Source of the DNA: Lachnospiraceae bacterium
Lineage (GTDB): Bacteria; Bacillota; Clostridia; Lachnospirales; Lachnospiraceae
NCBI GenBank assembly: GCA_902362715.1
Contig: CABIXN010000007.1
Location: forward strand, 82,168 to 146,167
Length of the DNA: 64,000 nucleotides
Direction of reading: 5' to 3'
Shown here: one piece after another, positions 42,517 to 52,380 of the stretch
How positions within the stretch are numbered: the stretch's first letter is position 1
How the letters are laid out: each line of letters starts with the position of its first letter
Position numbers and translations under genes: made by a program
The notes under the pieces: model-generated
What the model was told of the DNA's origin: nothing
What the model saw: only the letters and a program-made list of their open reading frames with translations
Databases searched by the model: none

Positions 42517-43391
42517 TTTTCTTTCTTGTACTTTTCAATCACATGCCGGTACAGTGTCTTCACCGCAGGCGCCATAAAATCCGGATTCAATACGGATATT
42601 CCAATAATCCGGCAGGCCGGCGGCTCTAAAGGATAGACATCTACAGAATAAGGAATATCCCGCATCACAAGCTCGGGCATAATACAGATTCCAAATCCTT
42701 CCGCTACAATGGCGATTGTAGATAAATCATCCACCACATGATAGGCTGACTGAACATTGAGATTATTTTCACGCAGAAATTTCTGAATATCCGCATCGGT
42801 ACTCTCCATCTGAGATACAAAAATACACTCCCTCATCTCTTCGATGGTCATCTTTTCTGAAGCTTTGGCTTTCGAAAATGTTTTGGGAACTACACAAAGC
42901 AGAGGATCCTTGCACAGAGGTTCAATGGGAAGATCTCCTGCGCTTGAAACAGATAAGAATCCCATATCCACAATACCGTTTTTAATCCAGTATGCCACAT
43001 CCGCATAAGTCCCCTGATATATTTCCAGTTTAATTCCCGGATATTCTTCTGCAAAAGAATGGATAATATCCGTCATCCAGTTTGTACACACGCTGGAAAA
43101 GCAGCCCACCTTTACAATTCCCTGCTGCAGGCCGTTCAGCTGTGAAACCGCCTGTTTCAGACTCTCCTCGCTGTTTAGCACTGCATTAATATATGGCAGC
43201 AGTTTCTCTCCGTAATTGGTCAGTGAAATTCCCGACTTACTTCTTGCAAACAGAGAAAAGCCAAGCTCCTGTTCCATGGCTGAAATTGCATGACTCACTG
43301 CCGAAGGAGTCAGATTCAGTATTTCTGATGCTTTCCGAAAGCTTCCCTGTTCCACCACTGTCTGGAATACCTGATAAGCTAGCAATGTCAT
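42498..43391 (-). CDS. LysR family transcriptional regulator
   Basis: The 297-aa product has an N-terminal HTH (GSFRKASEILNLTPSAVSHAISAMEQELG) and a LysR effector domain. The start at 43391 (MTLLAYQVF) has GGAG 7 nt upstream; the frame to 43427 lacks a site. It lies downstream of porGDAB on the same strand and may regulate it. The last residues (SDVG) and TGA stop come from the arm of element B, so the original C-terminus was probably different. Confidence 0.92.
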   Translation of the reverse strand: MTLLAYQVFQTVVEQGSFRKASEILNLTPSAVSHAISAMEQELGFSLFARSKSGISLTNYGEKLLPYINAVLNSEESLKQAVSQLNGLQQGIVKVGCFSSVCTNWMTDIIHSFAEEYPGIKLEIYQGTYADVAYWIKNGIVDMGFLSVSSAGDLPIEPLCKDPLLCVVPKTFSKAKASEKMTIEEMRECIFVSQMESTDADIQKFLRENNLNVQSAYHVVDDLSTIAIVAEGFGICIMPELVMRDIPYSVDVYPLEPPACRIIGISVLNPDFMAPAVKTLYRHVIEKYKKENISDVG

Positions 43392-43485
43392 GATAGTTCT
43401 CCTTAAATCCGAGCCAGTCCCGTCCAAAAACCATTCTATGATCTCTCAATGACCGAGATCTGTTCTCCCGGCAGATTCAACATTA

Positions 43486-44427
43486 TTATCTGGCACACTT
43501 ATACAGCAGATCTTCCCATCGCCGGTCAACTTCCTGCTGGAACTGGGCCAGCAAATCTTCATTTTCTTTTTTAAACAAATGCTTAAATCTTCCCTGCTCC
43601 CTTAAGAAATCTTCAATGGGAAGCTTTTTCTTTGGTTCATAATTTAAAATCCATTTCCCGTGATCCACTTCAAACAGCGGCCAGTAGCAGGTTTCCACTG
43701 CCAGCTTACAGATCTTCATAATTTCCGGAGTATTATATCTCCATCCTCTTGGACATGGTGTCAGCACATTTAAAAATGCCGCCCCTTCTGTGTAAATTGC
43801 CTTTTCCGATTTTTTGTGAATGTCAGAGAAATTGCCCAGAGTCGTTGTCTGAGCCACATATGGAACATCATGATCAGCAATGATACTGGCAAGATCTTTT
43901 CTGTTCTGCATTTTGCCATTGGAATGGGAGCCAACCGGAGTGGTTGTAGTATCTGCATACATAGGGGTTGCAGAAGACCGCTGAATACCCGTGTTCATAT
44001 AGGCTCCGTTATCATAGCATACATAAACCATATCATGATTCCGCTCCATGGCTCCTGATAAGGACTGAAAACCGATGTCGTAAGTACCACCATCTCCGCC
44101 GAAAGCAATGAATTTGCAGGTCTCATCTTTCGGAAGCTTTCCTCTTTTTTTCAGCGCCCGGTATGCTGCCTCCACACCGCTTAATGTGGAACCTGCATTT
44201 TCAAAGGCATTATGTATATAACTGTCTTCCCAGGATGTATATGGATACATAAAGGAAGACACCTCCAGACATCCTGTGGCATTTCCGATTACCGCATGGT
44301 CTCCCTCATGAAGGGCCCGAAGAACCGCCCGAACCGCAATGGTGGCGCCGCATCCGGCGCACATTCTGTGTCCCGGAGCCAGACGTTCCGGTTTACTCAT
44401 TACTTCTTTAAAATTATATCCGCTCAT
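43486..44427 (-). CDS. porB: 2-oxoacid:ferredoxin oxidoreductase, beta subunit (TPP-binding)
   Basis: This is the catalytic thiamine-diphosphate subunit of the four-subunit enzyme that oxidatively decarboxylates pyruvate (or a related 2-oxoacid) to acyl-CoA and reduces ferredoxin. The 313-aa product has MCAGCGATIAVRA (cluster Cys), IGNATGCLEVSS, and the TPP motif FGGDGGTYDIGFQSLSGAMERN. The second ATG (44427) is better spaced from GGAGG than the first. It is 13 nt downstream of porA. Substrate specificity is inferred; 2-oxoisovalerate cannot be excluded. Confidence 0.92.
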   Translation of the reverse strand: MSGYNFKEVMSKPERLAPGHRMCAGCGATIAVRAVLRALHEGDHAVIGNATGCLEVSSFMYPYTSWEDSYIHNAFENAGSTLSGVEAAYRALKKRGKLPKDETCKFIAFGGDGGTYDIGFQSLSGAMERNHDMVYVCYDNGAYMNTGIQRSSATPMYADTTTTPVGSHSNGKMQNRKDLASIIADHDVPYVAQTTTLGNFSDIHKKSEKAIYTEGAAFLNVLTPCPRGWRYNTPEIMKICKLAVETCYWPLFEVDHGKWILNYEPKKKLPIEDFLREQGRFKHLFKKENEDLLAQFQQEVDRRWEDLLYKCAR

Positions 44428-44440
44428 CATCTGCCTCCTT

Positions 44441-45619
44441 CTACCGCAGTCCTATATACTTAAACTGTTCTGCCGGCGCACCGTTCTCTACAATGTTCTG
44501 CAGTTCCAAAAATACACCCTTTGCATCTTCCACCGTAAAATCACGGCCTCCAAGACCGTACATATAATTCACAGCTTCTGTCATTACCCGGTTCTGATAT
44601 AGCGCTGCTGTCACTTCACTGCCAAGAACGCCGCCATTGGTATTATAGCTTTCGCACCGGTCCAGAATCGCCACCGCCTTACAGCCCTTCAGAGCTTCTG
44701 CAATCTCTTTGGCCGGAAACGGACGGAATACTCTTAATTTTAAAATACCTGCTTTTACACCGCTTTCTCTAAGCTCATCCACTGCATCTTTGGCAGTCCC
44801 GGCAGCAGAGCCAATCAGCAGCATTACATACTGGGCATCCTCCATTTTATATTCTTCAAAAAATCCATACTCTCTTCCGGATATACCTGCAAATTCCCTG
44901 GCAACATCCAAAATTACCTGTTTTGCATTTTCAAGGGCAATCAGCTGATTCTTTTTCCCTTCCATAACATAATTGGAAACAGCATAAGGGCCCACGGAAA
45001 CCGGTTTCCCTGGATTTAGCAAAAACTCCTCCGGCTCATACTCACCAACAAAAGTTTTTACAACATCATCTTCTAAAAGCTCAATATTTTCCACTGCATG
45101 GCTGGTAATAAATCCGTCCTGGCAGATCATAATGGGAAGGCGTACATCTTTATGCTCCGCTATACGGTAAGCCTGAATAAAATTGTCATATGCTTCCTGA
45201 TTGTTTTCCGCATAGATCTGAATCCAGCCGGTATCTCTTGCCCCCATGCCGTCAGAATGATCGCAGTTAATATTAATCGGGCCGGACAGCGTTCTAAGCA
45301 CCAGCGCTAAAGCTACCGGCAGACGGTTTGATGCCGCAAGCAGCAGCTCTTCCCACATAAATGCCAGCCCCGCTGAAGATGTGGCAGTAAGCGTTCTAGC
45401 TCCCGCCGCAGAGGCGCCAATTGCCGCACTCATGGATGAGTGCTCACTCTCCACCGGTATAAATTCCGTATCTATCTCACCGTTGGCGATATAGGAAGAA
45501 ACCATCTGGGGAATTTCCGTGGACGGAGTGATGGGAAACGCCGGCATAACATCCGGATTAATCTGTCTGATTGCATAGGAAACAGCCTCGTTTCCTGACA
45601 TACGTTCTTTCACTGCCAT
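44441..45619 (-). CDS. porA: 2-oxoacid:ferredoxin oxidoreductase, alpha subunit
   Basis: The 392-aa subunit has a pyrimidine-binding fold: GNEAVSYAIRQINPDVMPAFPITPSTEI, EHSSMSAAIGASAAGARTLTATSSAG, then domain II (VGPYAVSNY, YVMLLIGSAAGTAKDAVDEL). The ATG at 45619 shares its A with the porD stop (TAATG) and has GAGGGAGGG upstream; the open frame to 45682 overlaps porD and is not used. Confidence 0.93.
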   Translation of the reverse strand: MAVKERMSGNEAVSYAIRQINPDVMPAFPITPSTEIPQMVSSYIANGEIDTEFIPVESEHSSMSAAIGASAAGARTLTATSSAGLAFMWEELLLAASNRLPVALALVLRTLSGPININCDHSDGMGARDTGWIQIYAENNQEAYDNFIQAYRIAEHKDVRLPIMICQDGFITSHAVENIELLEDDVVKTFVGEYEPEEFLLNPGKPVSVGPYAVSNYVMEGKKNQLIALENAKQVILDVAREFAGISGREYGFFEEYKMEDAQYVMLLIGSAAGTAKDAVDELRESGVKAGILKLRVFRPFPAKEIAEALKGCKAVAILDRCESYNTNGGVLGSEVTAALYQNRVMTEAVNYMYGLGGRDFTVEDAKGVFLELQNIVENGAPAEQFKYIGLR

Positions 45620-45924
45620 TACTCGATTCCCTCCCTCATTGTAATTGCCCCAAAGGGACATACTTCTGCACAGATCCCGCATCCTTTACAGTGATCTAGA
45701 TCAAATGCTTCCCGCTTAGCATCCTTTACCGGAATACTGCTGTCCGGACAAACCGGCGCACACAGCAGGCACTGTTTACATTTATCTTCATGATAAACAG
45801 GAGTATAATTTCTCCACTCACCGGTTTTAAATAATCTGGACGTTCCAGCAGCACAGACGCGCATACCTTCCGTCATTTCCGTATGAGATGAATGTTCATT
45901 AATTTTCGTAATATCTGTTCTCAT
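45619..45924 (-). CDS. porD: 2-oxoacid:ferredoxin oxidoreductase, delta subunit (2x[4Fe-4S])
   Basis: The 101-aa ferredoxin-like subunit relays electrons. Two cluster motifs are visible: CKQCLLCAPVCP and CKGCGICAEVCP. ATG at 45924 has GGGAGG 5 nt upstream; the frame to 45966 overlaps porG. Tight coupling to porA (TAATG) and 10 nt to porG mark one operon. Confidence 0.94.
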   Translation of the reverse strand: MRTDITKINEHSSHTEMTEGMRVCAAGTSRLFKTGEWRNYTPVYHEDKCKQCLLCAPVCPDSSIPVKDAKREAFDLDHCKGCGICAEVCPFGAITMREGIE

Positions 45925-45934
45925 ATGTACCTCC

Positions 45935-46510
45935 CTAACAGCCCACAGCATCAAATGCCATCTCAAGAGCTTTCATGTTTCCGGCAATTACTTCCGGTTT
46001 TTTAGCAAATTTATGCTCATAAGAAGCTTTCATTTCATTTAAAAATTTATCTTTTTCCATGACCTGGCTGGTTGCCACTACAGCTGCCAGCATAGGGGAG
46101 TTTGGAAAATATTTTCCCAGGGCTTCTTCTGAAATCACTCTCGCATCAACGGTCACTACTCTTCCGGAGTACCCATTTAAGGAAGGTCTTATTTCCTCCG
46201 CCGATCTGGAAGTATTAACAATAATCGCTCCCTGTTCTTTTAATCCGGCAGTCACGTCCACAGAATGAAGCAGCGTTTCATCTACAACTACTACATAATC
46301 CGGATCATAAATATTAGAATGCACCCGGATCTTGCCATCACTAATCCGGTTATAGGCTGTAATAGGAGCGCCCATACGCTCCGGACCATATTCCGGAAAT
46401 CCCTGTACATACTTTCCAGTTTTAAAAGCAACGTCAGCCAGCAGCAGCGCTGCTGTTTTGGCACCCTGGCCGCCCCGGCCGTGCCACCTGATTTCAATTC
46501 CTTTTTCCAT
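45935..46510 (-). CDS. porG: 2-oxoacid:ferredoxin oxidoreductase, gamma subunit
   Basis: The 191-aa subunit starts MEKGIEIRWHGRGGQGAKTA, the typical gamma-subunit Gly-rich start, followed by GFPEYGPERMGAPITAYNR. The start at 46510 has GAGGA upstream; the longer frame to 46579 runs into an element B fragment. It is the first gene of porGDAB. Confidence 0.93.
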   Translation of the reverse strand: MEKGIEIRWHGRGGQGAKTAALLLADVAFKTGKYVQGFPEYGPERMGAPITAYNRISDGKIRVHSNIYDPDYVVVVDETLLHSVDVTAGLKEQGAIIVNTSRSAEEIRPSLNGYSGRVVTVDARVISEEALGKYFPNSPMLAAVVATSQVMEKDKFLNEMKASYEHKFAKKPEVIAGNMKALEMAFDAVGC

Positions 46511-46543
46511 TTCTGATTCCTCATTTTCTATATTATATCCTTG

Positions 46544-46566
46544 CAAGTCTCGCTCTCGCCAGACGG
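46544..46566. repeat. Element B, copy 4 (head fragment)
   Basis: CAAGTCTCGCTCTCGCCAGA matches the first 20 bp of the element; nothing else of it remains. It lies just upstream of porG. Confidence 0.65.
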
Positions 46567-46685
46567 ATAAGATTCGCACCAGATTATTATAGACAGTTGT
46601 TTTATCAATGTAAATAGTTAAAATGAATTTTATTCAATACAAACCTGAAACTTTTTCACTTATTATACAGGATAACGTATAAAAA

Positions 46686-46839
46686 GAATCCTGTCACGGC
46701 AGGATTCTTCGCCTGCGGCGGGTTGTGTAAACAACATGATTCCACTCCGCCGCAGTGCGATCCACAGCCGAGCGTTTTTTGCTCTATAGGAATCGGCACT
46801 TTTCTGCCTTATCACAACACGGTATTTCCTATAGAGTAA
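46686..46839. repeat. Element A, copy 5 (full)
   Basis: It carries the full leader (GAATCCTGTCACGGCAGGAT hairpin, CGCCTGCGGCG, CTCCGCCGCAGTGCGAT) and the GCTCTATAGGAATCGG ... ATTTCCTATAGAG palindrome, in the same orientation as the others. It abuts the phoR terminator. The minus-strand frame at 46663-46890 is a repeat artefact. Confidence 0.9.
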
Positions 46840-46847
46840 AATAAGAA

Positions 46848-46891
46848 GATGTCTCTTTCTATGAGCCTTAAAATCCATAGAAAGAGACATC
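46848..46891 (-). terminator. Terminator of the pst-pho operon
   Basis: The perfect 16-bp stem GATGTCTCTTTCTATG / CATAGAAAGAGACATC has a 12-nt loop and is followed by TTCTTATTTTAC on the minus strand. It lies 7 nt after phoR. Confidence 0.92.
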
Positions 46892-46898
46892 CTCCCAA

Positions 46899-48548
46899 TT
46901 AAAATATGATAGATATTTTTGTTCCTTTTCCAACTTCACTTTCCAGTGTAATCTCTGCATTATGATATGCGGCTCCGTGTTTTACAATGGAAAGTCCAAG
47001 TCCGGTTCCTCCGATATCTTTGGAATGACTTTTATCTACACGATAAAACCGTTCAAAAATCCGCTCCTGCTCCTCACGGGGAATCCCGATACCGGTATCT
47101 TCTACTGTAAGAACCGTACGTTTTTCCTTCTTTTTCAATGAAACAGTTACTTTTCCCTTTTCCACATTGTATTTTACAGCATTGTCGCAAAGGTTATATA
47201 CAATTTCATTCAATATAGAAGGAATACCAAGGATCACGCAGTCTTCTGTTTTCACCAGAAAAGAAATATTTTTCTTTGCTGCCGGAACTTCTAGAGTCTC
47301 CACAACGGACTCCACAACTTCCGCCATATTCACCATCTCTTTCTGCTCTGTCATATCCGGCTCTTCCAGCTTGGATAATTTAATAATATCTCCTACCAGA
47401 GCAATCAGACGCTGGGCTTCTTTATAAATAATATTTGCAAAATGGGGAACATCTTCCTGCTTTACAAGGCCGTTTCCCATAATTTCAGCAGTTCCTGAAA
47501 TAGATGTCAGCGGAGTTTTCAGCTCATGAGATACATTGGTGGTAAACTCTCTCCTTAATGCATCCCGCTGCTCCTTTTCCGTTACATCCATAATAACTAC
47601 AATGGCGCCGGAAAGCACTTCATCCTGAAAGACAGGATTTGCAAACAGCTGATAATAATGCTCTCCAAATTTCATGGACTGTTCATTGTGTTTTCCTTCC
47701 AGGGCAAGGGTAATTGCTTTCTGAAAGTTCTCACTGCGGTTTAAGTGCAGTACATTTTCATGCTCCACCTCTCCTTGAACATCCAAAAGAACCAGAGCGC
47801 TTGTATTATATGATAATAATTTCTGTTTTGTATCTACAACCAGAAATCCCTCTGTCATATTTTCGGTAATTGCAGCAAACTCTACCTGCTGTCTGGTAAG
47901 CTCCTGCATCTGTTTTTTAATCTGTCTGTTCTGATGTTCAATTTTCCGCAAAAACGGAGCCAGTTCTTCATAAGCCTCCGCCTTCTCAGGATGCTCCAGA
48001 TCAATATCATTAAAAGGTTTCACAATTCTTTTAGAAAGCCGGTATGCAAAAATCGCCGCAACAATCAACGCAATTGCAACAATTGCCAGAATCGGCTGAA
48101 TCATGCCAAGCACAATATGAAGCATCGTATCATAATCAGAGGATACACGAAGAATCGTCTGATCATCCAGCCTGATGGCATAATTGATTGTTTTCTCATC
48201 CAGGGTCTTTGAATATCTTGTGCTGAACCCGTCGCCTTTTTCCAGGGCATTTTCTACTTCTTCACGGTCCCCATGGTTTTCCATAGAAGCCGCATCTGCT
48301 TTGTTATCATATAAAACTGCTCCGTCAGTTCCAATCCAGGTAATCCTGCAGTTTTTCATGGGCAGATCATTCAGATAGTCAAGGCCGTTTAGTTCAACGC
48401 CTTTTCCGATAAATACCGCCTCATTTTTCAGTTCCGTGACATACTGTTTATCAAAATAATTGTATAAAACCCCCATGATCAGGCTCACACAAATAGCCAG
48501 CATACACAGAATTAAAATTACCATGGAACGAAATGTTTTTTTAATCAT
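46899..48548 (-). CDS. phoR: Phosphate regulon sensor histidine kinase
   Basis: The 549-aa membrane kinase has TM1 (about 9-30), an outer sensor domain, TM2 (about 150-172), a PAS domain (ITENMTEGFLVVDTKQKLL), HisKA (FTTNVSHELKTPLTSISG), and HATPase motifs (VYNLCDNAVKYN, EDTGIGIP, GGTGLGLSIVKH). ATG at 48548 overlaps the phoP stop by 4 nt; the open frame to 48608 is inside phoP. It is last in the phosphate operon. Confidence 0.94.
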   Translation of the reverse strand: MIKKTFRSMVILILCMLAICVSLIMGVLYNYFDKQYVTELKNEAVFIGKGVELNGLDYLNDLPMKNCRITWIGTDGAVLYDNKADAASMENHGDREEVENALEKGDGFSTRYSKTLDEKTINYAIRLDDQTILRVSSDYDTMLHIVLGMIQPILAIVAIALIVAAIFAYRLSKRIVKPFNDIDLEHPEKAEAYEELAPFLRKIEHQNRQIKKQMQELTRQQVEFAAITENMTEGFLVVDTKQKLLSYNTSALVLLDVQGEVEHENVLHLNRSENFQKAITLALEGKHNEQSMKFGEHYYQLFANPVFQDEVLSGAIVVIMDVTEKEQRDALRREFTTNVSHELKTPLTSISGTAEIMGNGLVKQEDVPHFANIIYKEAQRLIALVGDIIKLSKLEEPDMTEQKEMVNMAEVVESVVETLEVPAAKKNISFLVKTEDCVILGIPSILNEIVYNLCDNAVKYNVEKGKVTVSLKKKEKRTVLTVEDTGIGIPREEQERIFERFYRVDKSHSKDIGGTGLGLSIVKHGAAYHNAEITLESEVGKGTKISIIF

Positions 48549-49222
48549 TTTTCCTCTCCACTCAGACGATAACCTACTCCTCGAACAGTTTTTACCAGTT
48601 TTCCACACTCTCTAAGCTTCTGCCTGAGGGTCCGCACATGCACATCCACAGTACGGCTCTCCCCATCAAAGGCATATCCCCAGATTTTATCCTGAATCTG
48701 CTCTCTTGTAAACACCATTTCAGGATGGGAAATCATTAAATTTAACAGCTCAAATTCTTTTAAAGTCAACTCCACTATCTGCCCGCTGACACGGACCTGA
48801 TGCTTATCAGGATAAACTGCAAGCTCACCAATCTGGTAACAGGTCTCTGTTGTCTCCTCTCTGGTCCTTCTAAGCAGAGCCTTAATTCTAGAAATCAGTT
48901 CCATCATTCCAAAGGGCTTAGAAACATAATCATCCGCTCCGGAATCAAGTCCTCTCACTTTGTCATATTCACTGCTTTTTGCAGTTAGAAGAATGACAGG
49001 AAGTTTGTGGGTATCTGCTCTGTCCCGCAGGCGTTTTAATATCTCCACACCATCCTCCTCCGGAAGCATAATATCCAGCAAAAGCAGTGACGGACGCTCC
49101 TTTTCAAGCTGCTGCCAGAAATCTGACGGACGTTCAAAGCCCATAGCTTCCATTCCAGAATTTTTAAGACTGTATACAACCAGTTCACGGATACTATTAT
49201 CATCCTCTAAAATATAAATCAT
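48545..49222 (-). CDS. phoP: Phosphate regulon response regulator
   Basis: The 225-aa OmpR-family regulator has a receiver domain with D50 (LLLLDIMLPEEDG) and K in YVSKPFGMMEL, and a winged-helix domain ending VRGVGYRLSGEEK. It overlaps phoU by 4 nt. It presumably binds the direct repeats upstream of pstS. Confidence 0.95.
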   Translation of the reverse strand: MIYILEDDNSIRELVVYSLKNSGMEAMGFERPSDFWQQLEKERPSLLLLDIMLPEEDGVEILKRLRDRADTHKLPVILLTAKSSEYDKVRGLDSGADDYVSKPFGMMELISRIKALLRRTREETTETCYQIGELAVYPDKHQVRVSGQIVELTLKEFELLNLMISHPEMVFTREQIQDKIWGYAFDGESRTVDVHVRTLRQKLRECGKLVKTVRGVGYRLSGEEK

Positions 49223-49869
49223 TCGTTATCTCCTGCCCGTTCTCCTGTGATGGAATATTCCACCCACTCAGCAATGTTTACAGCATGATCTCCGATTCGT
49301 TCATAATACTTCGCAACCATTAGAAGATCCATGCAGGAACCGCTCTCCTCCGGATGCGCATGAAGCAGATTGATAATCTGATCTTTAATCTGCTGGAACT
49401 TCCCGTCTACAAAATCATCTGCCTCCATAACTTTCCGGGCCAGATCAATATCACGGCGGACAAAAGAATCTACACTGTCAGTTACCATTCTTATGGTCGC
49501 TTCTGCCATATCCTTCATTGGAAGCTCATCAAAGATCTCTTTATTTTTCAGATGTTTTGTAATATCTACAATATCAAATGCCTGATCTCCGATACGTTCC
49601 ATATCAGATATCATCCTTAAGGCTGCAGATATCAGCCTCAGATCTCCTGCCACCGGCTGCTGGCGCAGTAACATCTTCATGCAGAGAGCCTCAATATCAC
49701 GTTCTTTCTGGTCAACATCCTGTTCTAAGTGGGCCACTTCCTTAATTAAAGCTTCATTGTTTACAAGCAGCGTCTTTACGGTAGCGGAAATGGCCCTCTC
49801 GCAGAGGGCTCCCATCTGAATCAGTTCCACATGTAAAGTCTCAAGCTGCTCTTCGTATGTTTTTCTCAT
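49219..49869 (-). CDS. phoU: Phosphate-specific transport regulator PhoU
   Basis: The 216-aa all-helical protein is a tandem of two PhoU repeats: YEEQLETLHVELIQMGALCERAI, then ISDMERIGDQAFDIVDI and AKYYERIGDHAVNIAEW, the metal-binding ExxGDxxxxI motifs. It links Pst transporter state to PhoR. It lies 2 nt from pstB and overlaps phoP. Confidence 0.96.
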   Translation of the reverse strand: MRKTYEEQLETLHVELIQMGALCERAISATVKTLLVNNEALIKEVAHLEQDVDQKERDIEALCMKMLLRQQPVAGDLRLISAALRMISDMERIGDQAFDIVDITKHLKNKEIFDELPMKDMAEATIRMVTDSVDSFVRRDIDLARKVMEADDFVDGKFQQIKDQIINLLHAHPEESGSCMDLLMVAKYYERIGDHAVNIAEWVEYSITGERAGDNE

Positions 49870-49871
49870 TA

Positions 49872-50621
49872 TTAACCGAACCTCCCTGTAATATAGTCTT
49901 CTGTTCTCTTATCCTGTGGTTTTGAAAAAATATCTTCTGTATTCCCAAATTCCACCATTTCTCCCAGAAGGAAGAAGGCCGTTTTATCCGAAATTCTGGC
50001 CGCCTGCTGCATATTATGAGTTACCATGATGATAGTATAATCTTTTTTCAGTTCCATCGCAAGGTCCTCAATTTTCGATGTGGATATAGGATCCAGTGCA
50101 GATGTAGGCTCATCCATCAGAAGTACTTCCGGCTGAACTGCCAGTGCCCGGGCGATGCACAGACGCTGCTGCTGGCCGCCTGACATTCCAAGAGCGCTTT
50201 TTTTCAGTCTGTCTTTTACTTCATCCCAGATGGCCGCATCTCTTAAAGATTGTTCTACAATGTCATCCAGTTTCACTTTAGACCGGATACCATGGGTTCT
50301 TGGCCCGTATGCCACATTATCATAAATACTCATGGGAAAAGGATTTGGTTTCTGAAATACCATCCCCACTCTTTTTCTTAAACGGTTTACGTCCATTCCC
50401 TGATAAATATTCTCTCCATCTAAAGTGATCTCTCCTGTAATCCTGCAGCCTTCCACCAGATCATTCATTCTATTTAAGCTTTTTAGCAGTGTGGATTTTC
50501 CACATCCGGAAGGTCCAATAAAAGCGGAAATCTCATTTTCCGGCATTTCCAGATTAATATTTTTCAGAGCCTGAAAACTGCCATAATATAAATCCAGGTT
50601 TTTTACATCTATTTTTCCCAT
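49872..50621 (-). CDS. pstB: Phosphate ABC transporter ATP-binding protein
   Basis: The 249-aa ATPase has Walker [20 protein letters not shown], the signature [16 protein letters not shown], Walker [14 protein letters not shown] and a D-loop typical of PstB. The stop of pstA and start of pstB are adjacent (0 nt). Confidence 0.98.
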   Translation of the reverse strand: MGKIDVKNLDLYYGSFQALKNINLEMPENEISAFIGPSGCGKSTLLKSLNRMNDLVEGCRITGEITLDGENIYQGMDVNRLRKRVGMVFQKPNPFPMSIYDNVAYGPRTHGIRSKVKLDDIVEQSLRDAAIWDEVKDRLKKSALGMSGGQQQRLCIARALAVQPEVLLMDEPTSALDPISTSKIEDLAMELKKDYTIIMVTHNMQQAARISDKTAFFLLGEMVEFGNTEDIFSKPQDKRTEDYITGRFG

Positions 50622-51488
50622 CTATTTCTCTCCTGTTTTCCTTGCAAATAGTTTTGCTACCAATCCTGAACATGCATTGATAATAATTACCATAACCAGC
50701 AGAATTACCGCTGTTGCATAAGCCTGATTCATATACAGTCCTTCATTCAGCAAAGCATACATATGGATTGCCAGTGTACGTCCGGAATTCATAACGCTGG
50801 CCGGTATCGCTGCAATGGTTCCTGCTGTAAAGATCAGCGCCGCCGTCTCTCCTACGATTCGTCCGATACTTAAAATAACTCCGGAAAGGATTCCCGGAAT
50901 CGCAGAAGGGAGCACCACCTGAAATACGGTTCTTAATCTTCCTGCTCCAAGGCCAAAGCTTCCATCCCGGTATGCATCCGGTACGGCTTTTAACGCCTCT
51001 TCTGTTGTTCTCATAATTGTGGGAAGTACCATAATAGCCAGCGTCAAGGCTCCTGCCATAAAGGAATATCCCCAGCGGAGAGAAACAACAAACATCAAAT
51101 ATCCAAACAGACCGTAAACAATGGAAGGGATCCCCGCCAGTGTTTCCGCAGTCATACGCACAAGGGTTACCAGTTTATTTCCCCTTTTTGCATATTCCAC
51201 CAGATAAATAGCAGAAAAAATACCAATGGGGGCCGCAATCACCAGTGTCAGCAGTACCATCAGTATGGTATTGATAATTGCAGGCATCATTGAGACGTTC
51301 TCAGAATTATATTCCCAGGCAAACAAATCCAGGGATAAATTGGGGATTCCTTTCACCAGAATGTAAATAATGATAGCTCCCAGAATAAATGCCGTAATAA
51401 CTGCCGCCGCAATTACCAGAATCCGGAGTATGAGTGAAATGGGACTTCTTTTATAGGACTGCAGCTGAGATTTCAAATTTTTCATCAT
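50622..51488 (-). CDS. pstA: Phosphate ABC transporter permease PstA
   Basis: The 288-aa protein has six predicted TM helices and the permease motifs AGIPSIVYGLFGYLMFV and EEALKAVPDAYRDGSFGLGAGRL (EAA loop). It overlaps pstC by 4 nt. Confidence 0.96.
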   Translation of the reverse strand: MMKNLKSQLQSYKRSPISLILRILVIAAAVITAFILGAIIIYILVKGIPNLSLDLFAWEYNSENVSMMPAIINTILMVLLTLVIAAPIGIFSAIYLVEYAKRGNKLVTLVRMTAETLAGIPSIVYGLFGYLMFVVSLRWGYSFMAGALTLAIMVLPTIMRTTEEALKAVPDAYRDGSFGLGAGRLRTVFQVVLPSAIPGILSGVILSIGRIVGETAALIFTAGTIAAIPASVMNSGRTLAIHMYALLNEGLYMNQAYATAVILLVMVIIINACSGLVAKLFARKTGEK

Positions 51489-52342
51489 GAGTTCTTATCC
51501 CCCCTCTTTTTTAACAATGAGAAAAGAATATTAATGATAAGAATAAACACAAATAAAACCACGCCGGTGGCGATTAAAGCCTGGCGGTGCATATCTGTAG
51601 CATATCCCATTTCCAGTACGATATTAGCGGTCAAAGTACGCACTCCGGAGAAAATTCCATTTGGCACAATAGGCTGGTTTCCTGCAACCATGATAACCGC
51701 CATAGTTTCGCCGATGGCACGTCCGATTCCCAGTATGACACCTGCCATAATTCCGGACTTTGCAGCCGGCAGAACCGCACAGAAAATACTTCTTTCTTTT
51801 GTATCTCCCAAAGCCAGCGCCCCCTCAAAATAATATTCGGGAACCGCACGGATAGATGTTTCAGATACACTAATAATAGTAGGAAGAATCATAATTCCAA
51901 GGAGCACAGATGCTGTAAGGACGCCTTTGCCGCTGCCTCCGTGAATATCCTGTACAATGGGTACCAGCACCACCAGTCCAAAGAAACCATATACAATGGA
52001 CGGAATTCCGGCCATAAGATTAACCGCCGGCTTAAATATTTTATATAAACTCTTGGGACAGAATTTTGCCAGATAAACCGCACACAAAATACCGATGGGG
52101 ACCCCGACAATAATCGCTCCGGCTGTTACATAAATACTGCCGATAATCATGGGAAAAATTCCAAAAATCTCATTGAGAGGCTTCCAGTTCATCCCTCCCA
52201 GGAACTTAAAAATACCGATCTTTCCAATGGCCGGTATGCCGTTTGTGAAAAGAAAGATGCAGATTAACGCAACTGCAAAAATGGATATGCAGGCTGCCAC
52301 CAGAAACACAATGTGCATTCCTGTCTCTTTTGCTTTTTTCAT
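51485..52342 (-). CDS. pstC: Phosphate ABC transporter permease PstC
   Basis: The 285-aa protein has six TM helices and the motifs MAGIPSIVYGFFGLVVLVP and SETSIRAVPEYYFEGALALG (EAA loop). AGGAGG precedes the ATG. The 85-nt gap to pstS contains a hairpin that probably lowers transport-gene expression relative to pstS. Confidence 0.96.
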   Translation of the reverse strand: MKKAKETGMHIVFLVAACISIFAVALICIFLFTNGIPAIGKIGIFKFLGGMNWKPLNEIFGIFPMIIGSIYVTAGAIIVGVPIGILCAVYLAKFCPKSLYKIFKPAVNLMAGIPSIVYGFFGLVVLVPIVQDIHGGSGKGVLTASVLLGIMILPTIISVSETSIRAVPEYYFEGALALGDTKERSIFCAVLPAAKSGIMAGVILGIGRAIGETMAVIMVAGNQPIVPNGIFSGVRTLTANIVLEMGYATDMHRQALIATGVVLFVFILIINILFSLLKKRGDKNS

Positions 52343-52380
52343 TTTGTGTTGTAACCTCCTATATGTCTACACGGGAGAAT

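Noticed and set aside
46663..46890. 75-aa minus-strand frame downstream of phoR
   Set aside because: It is composed of the phoR terminator and element A copy 5.
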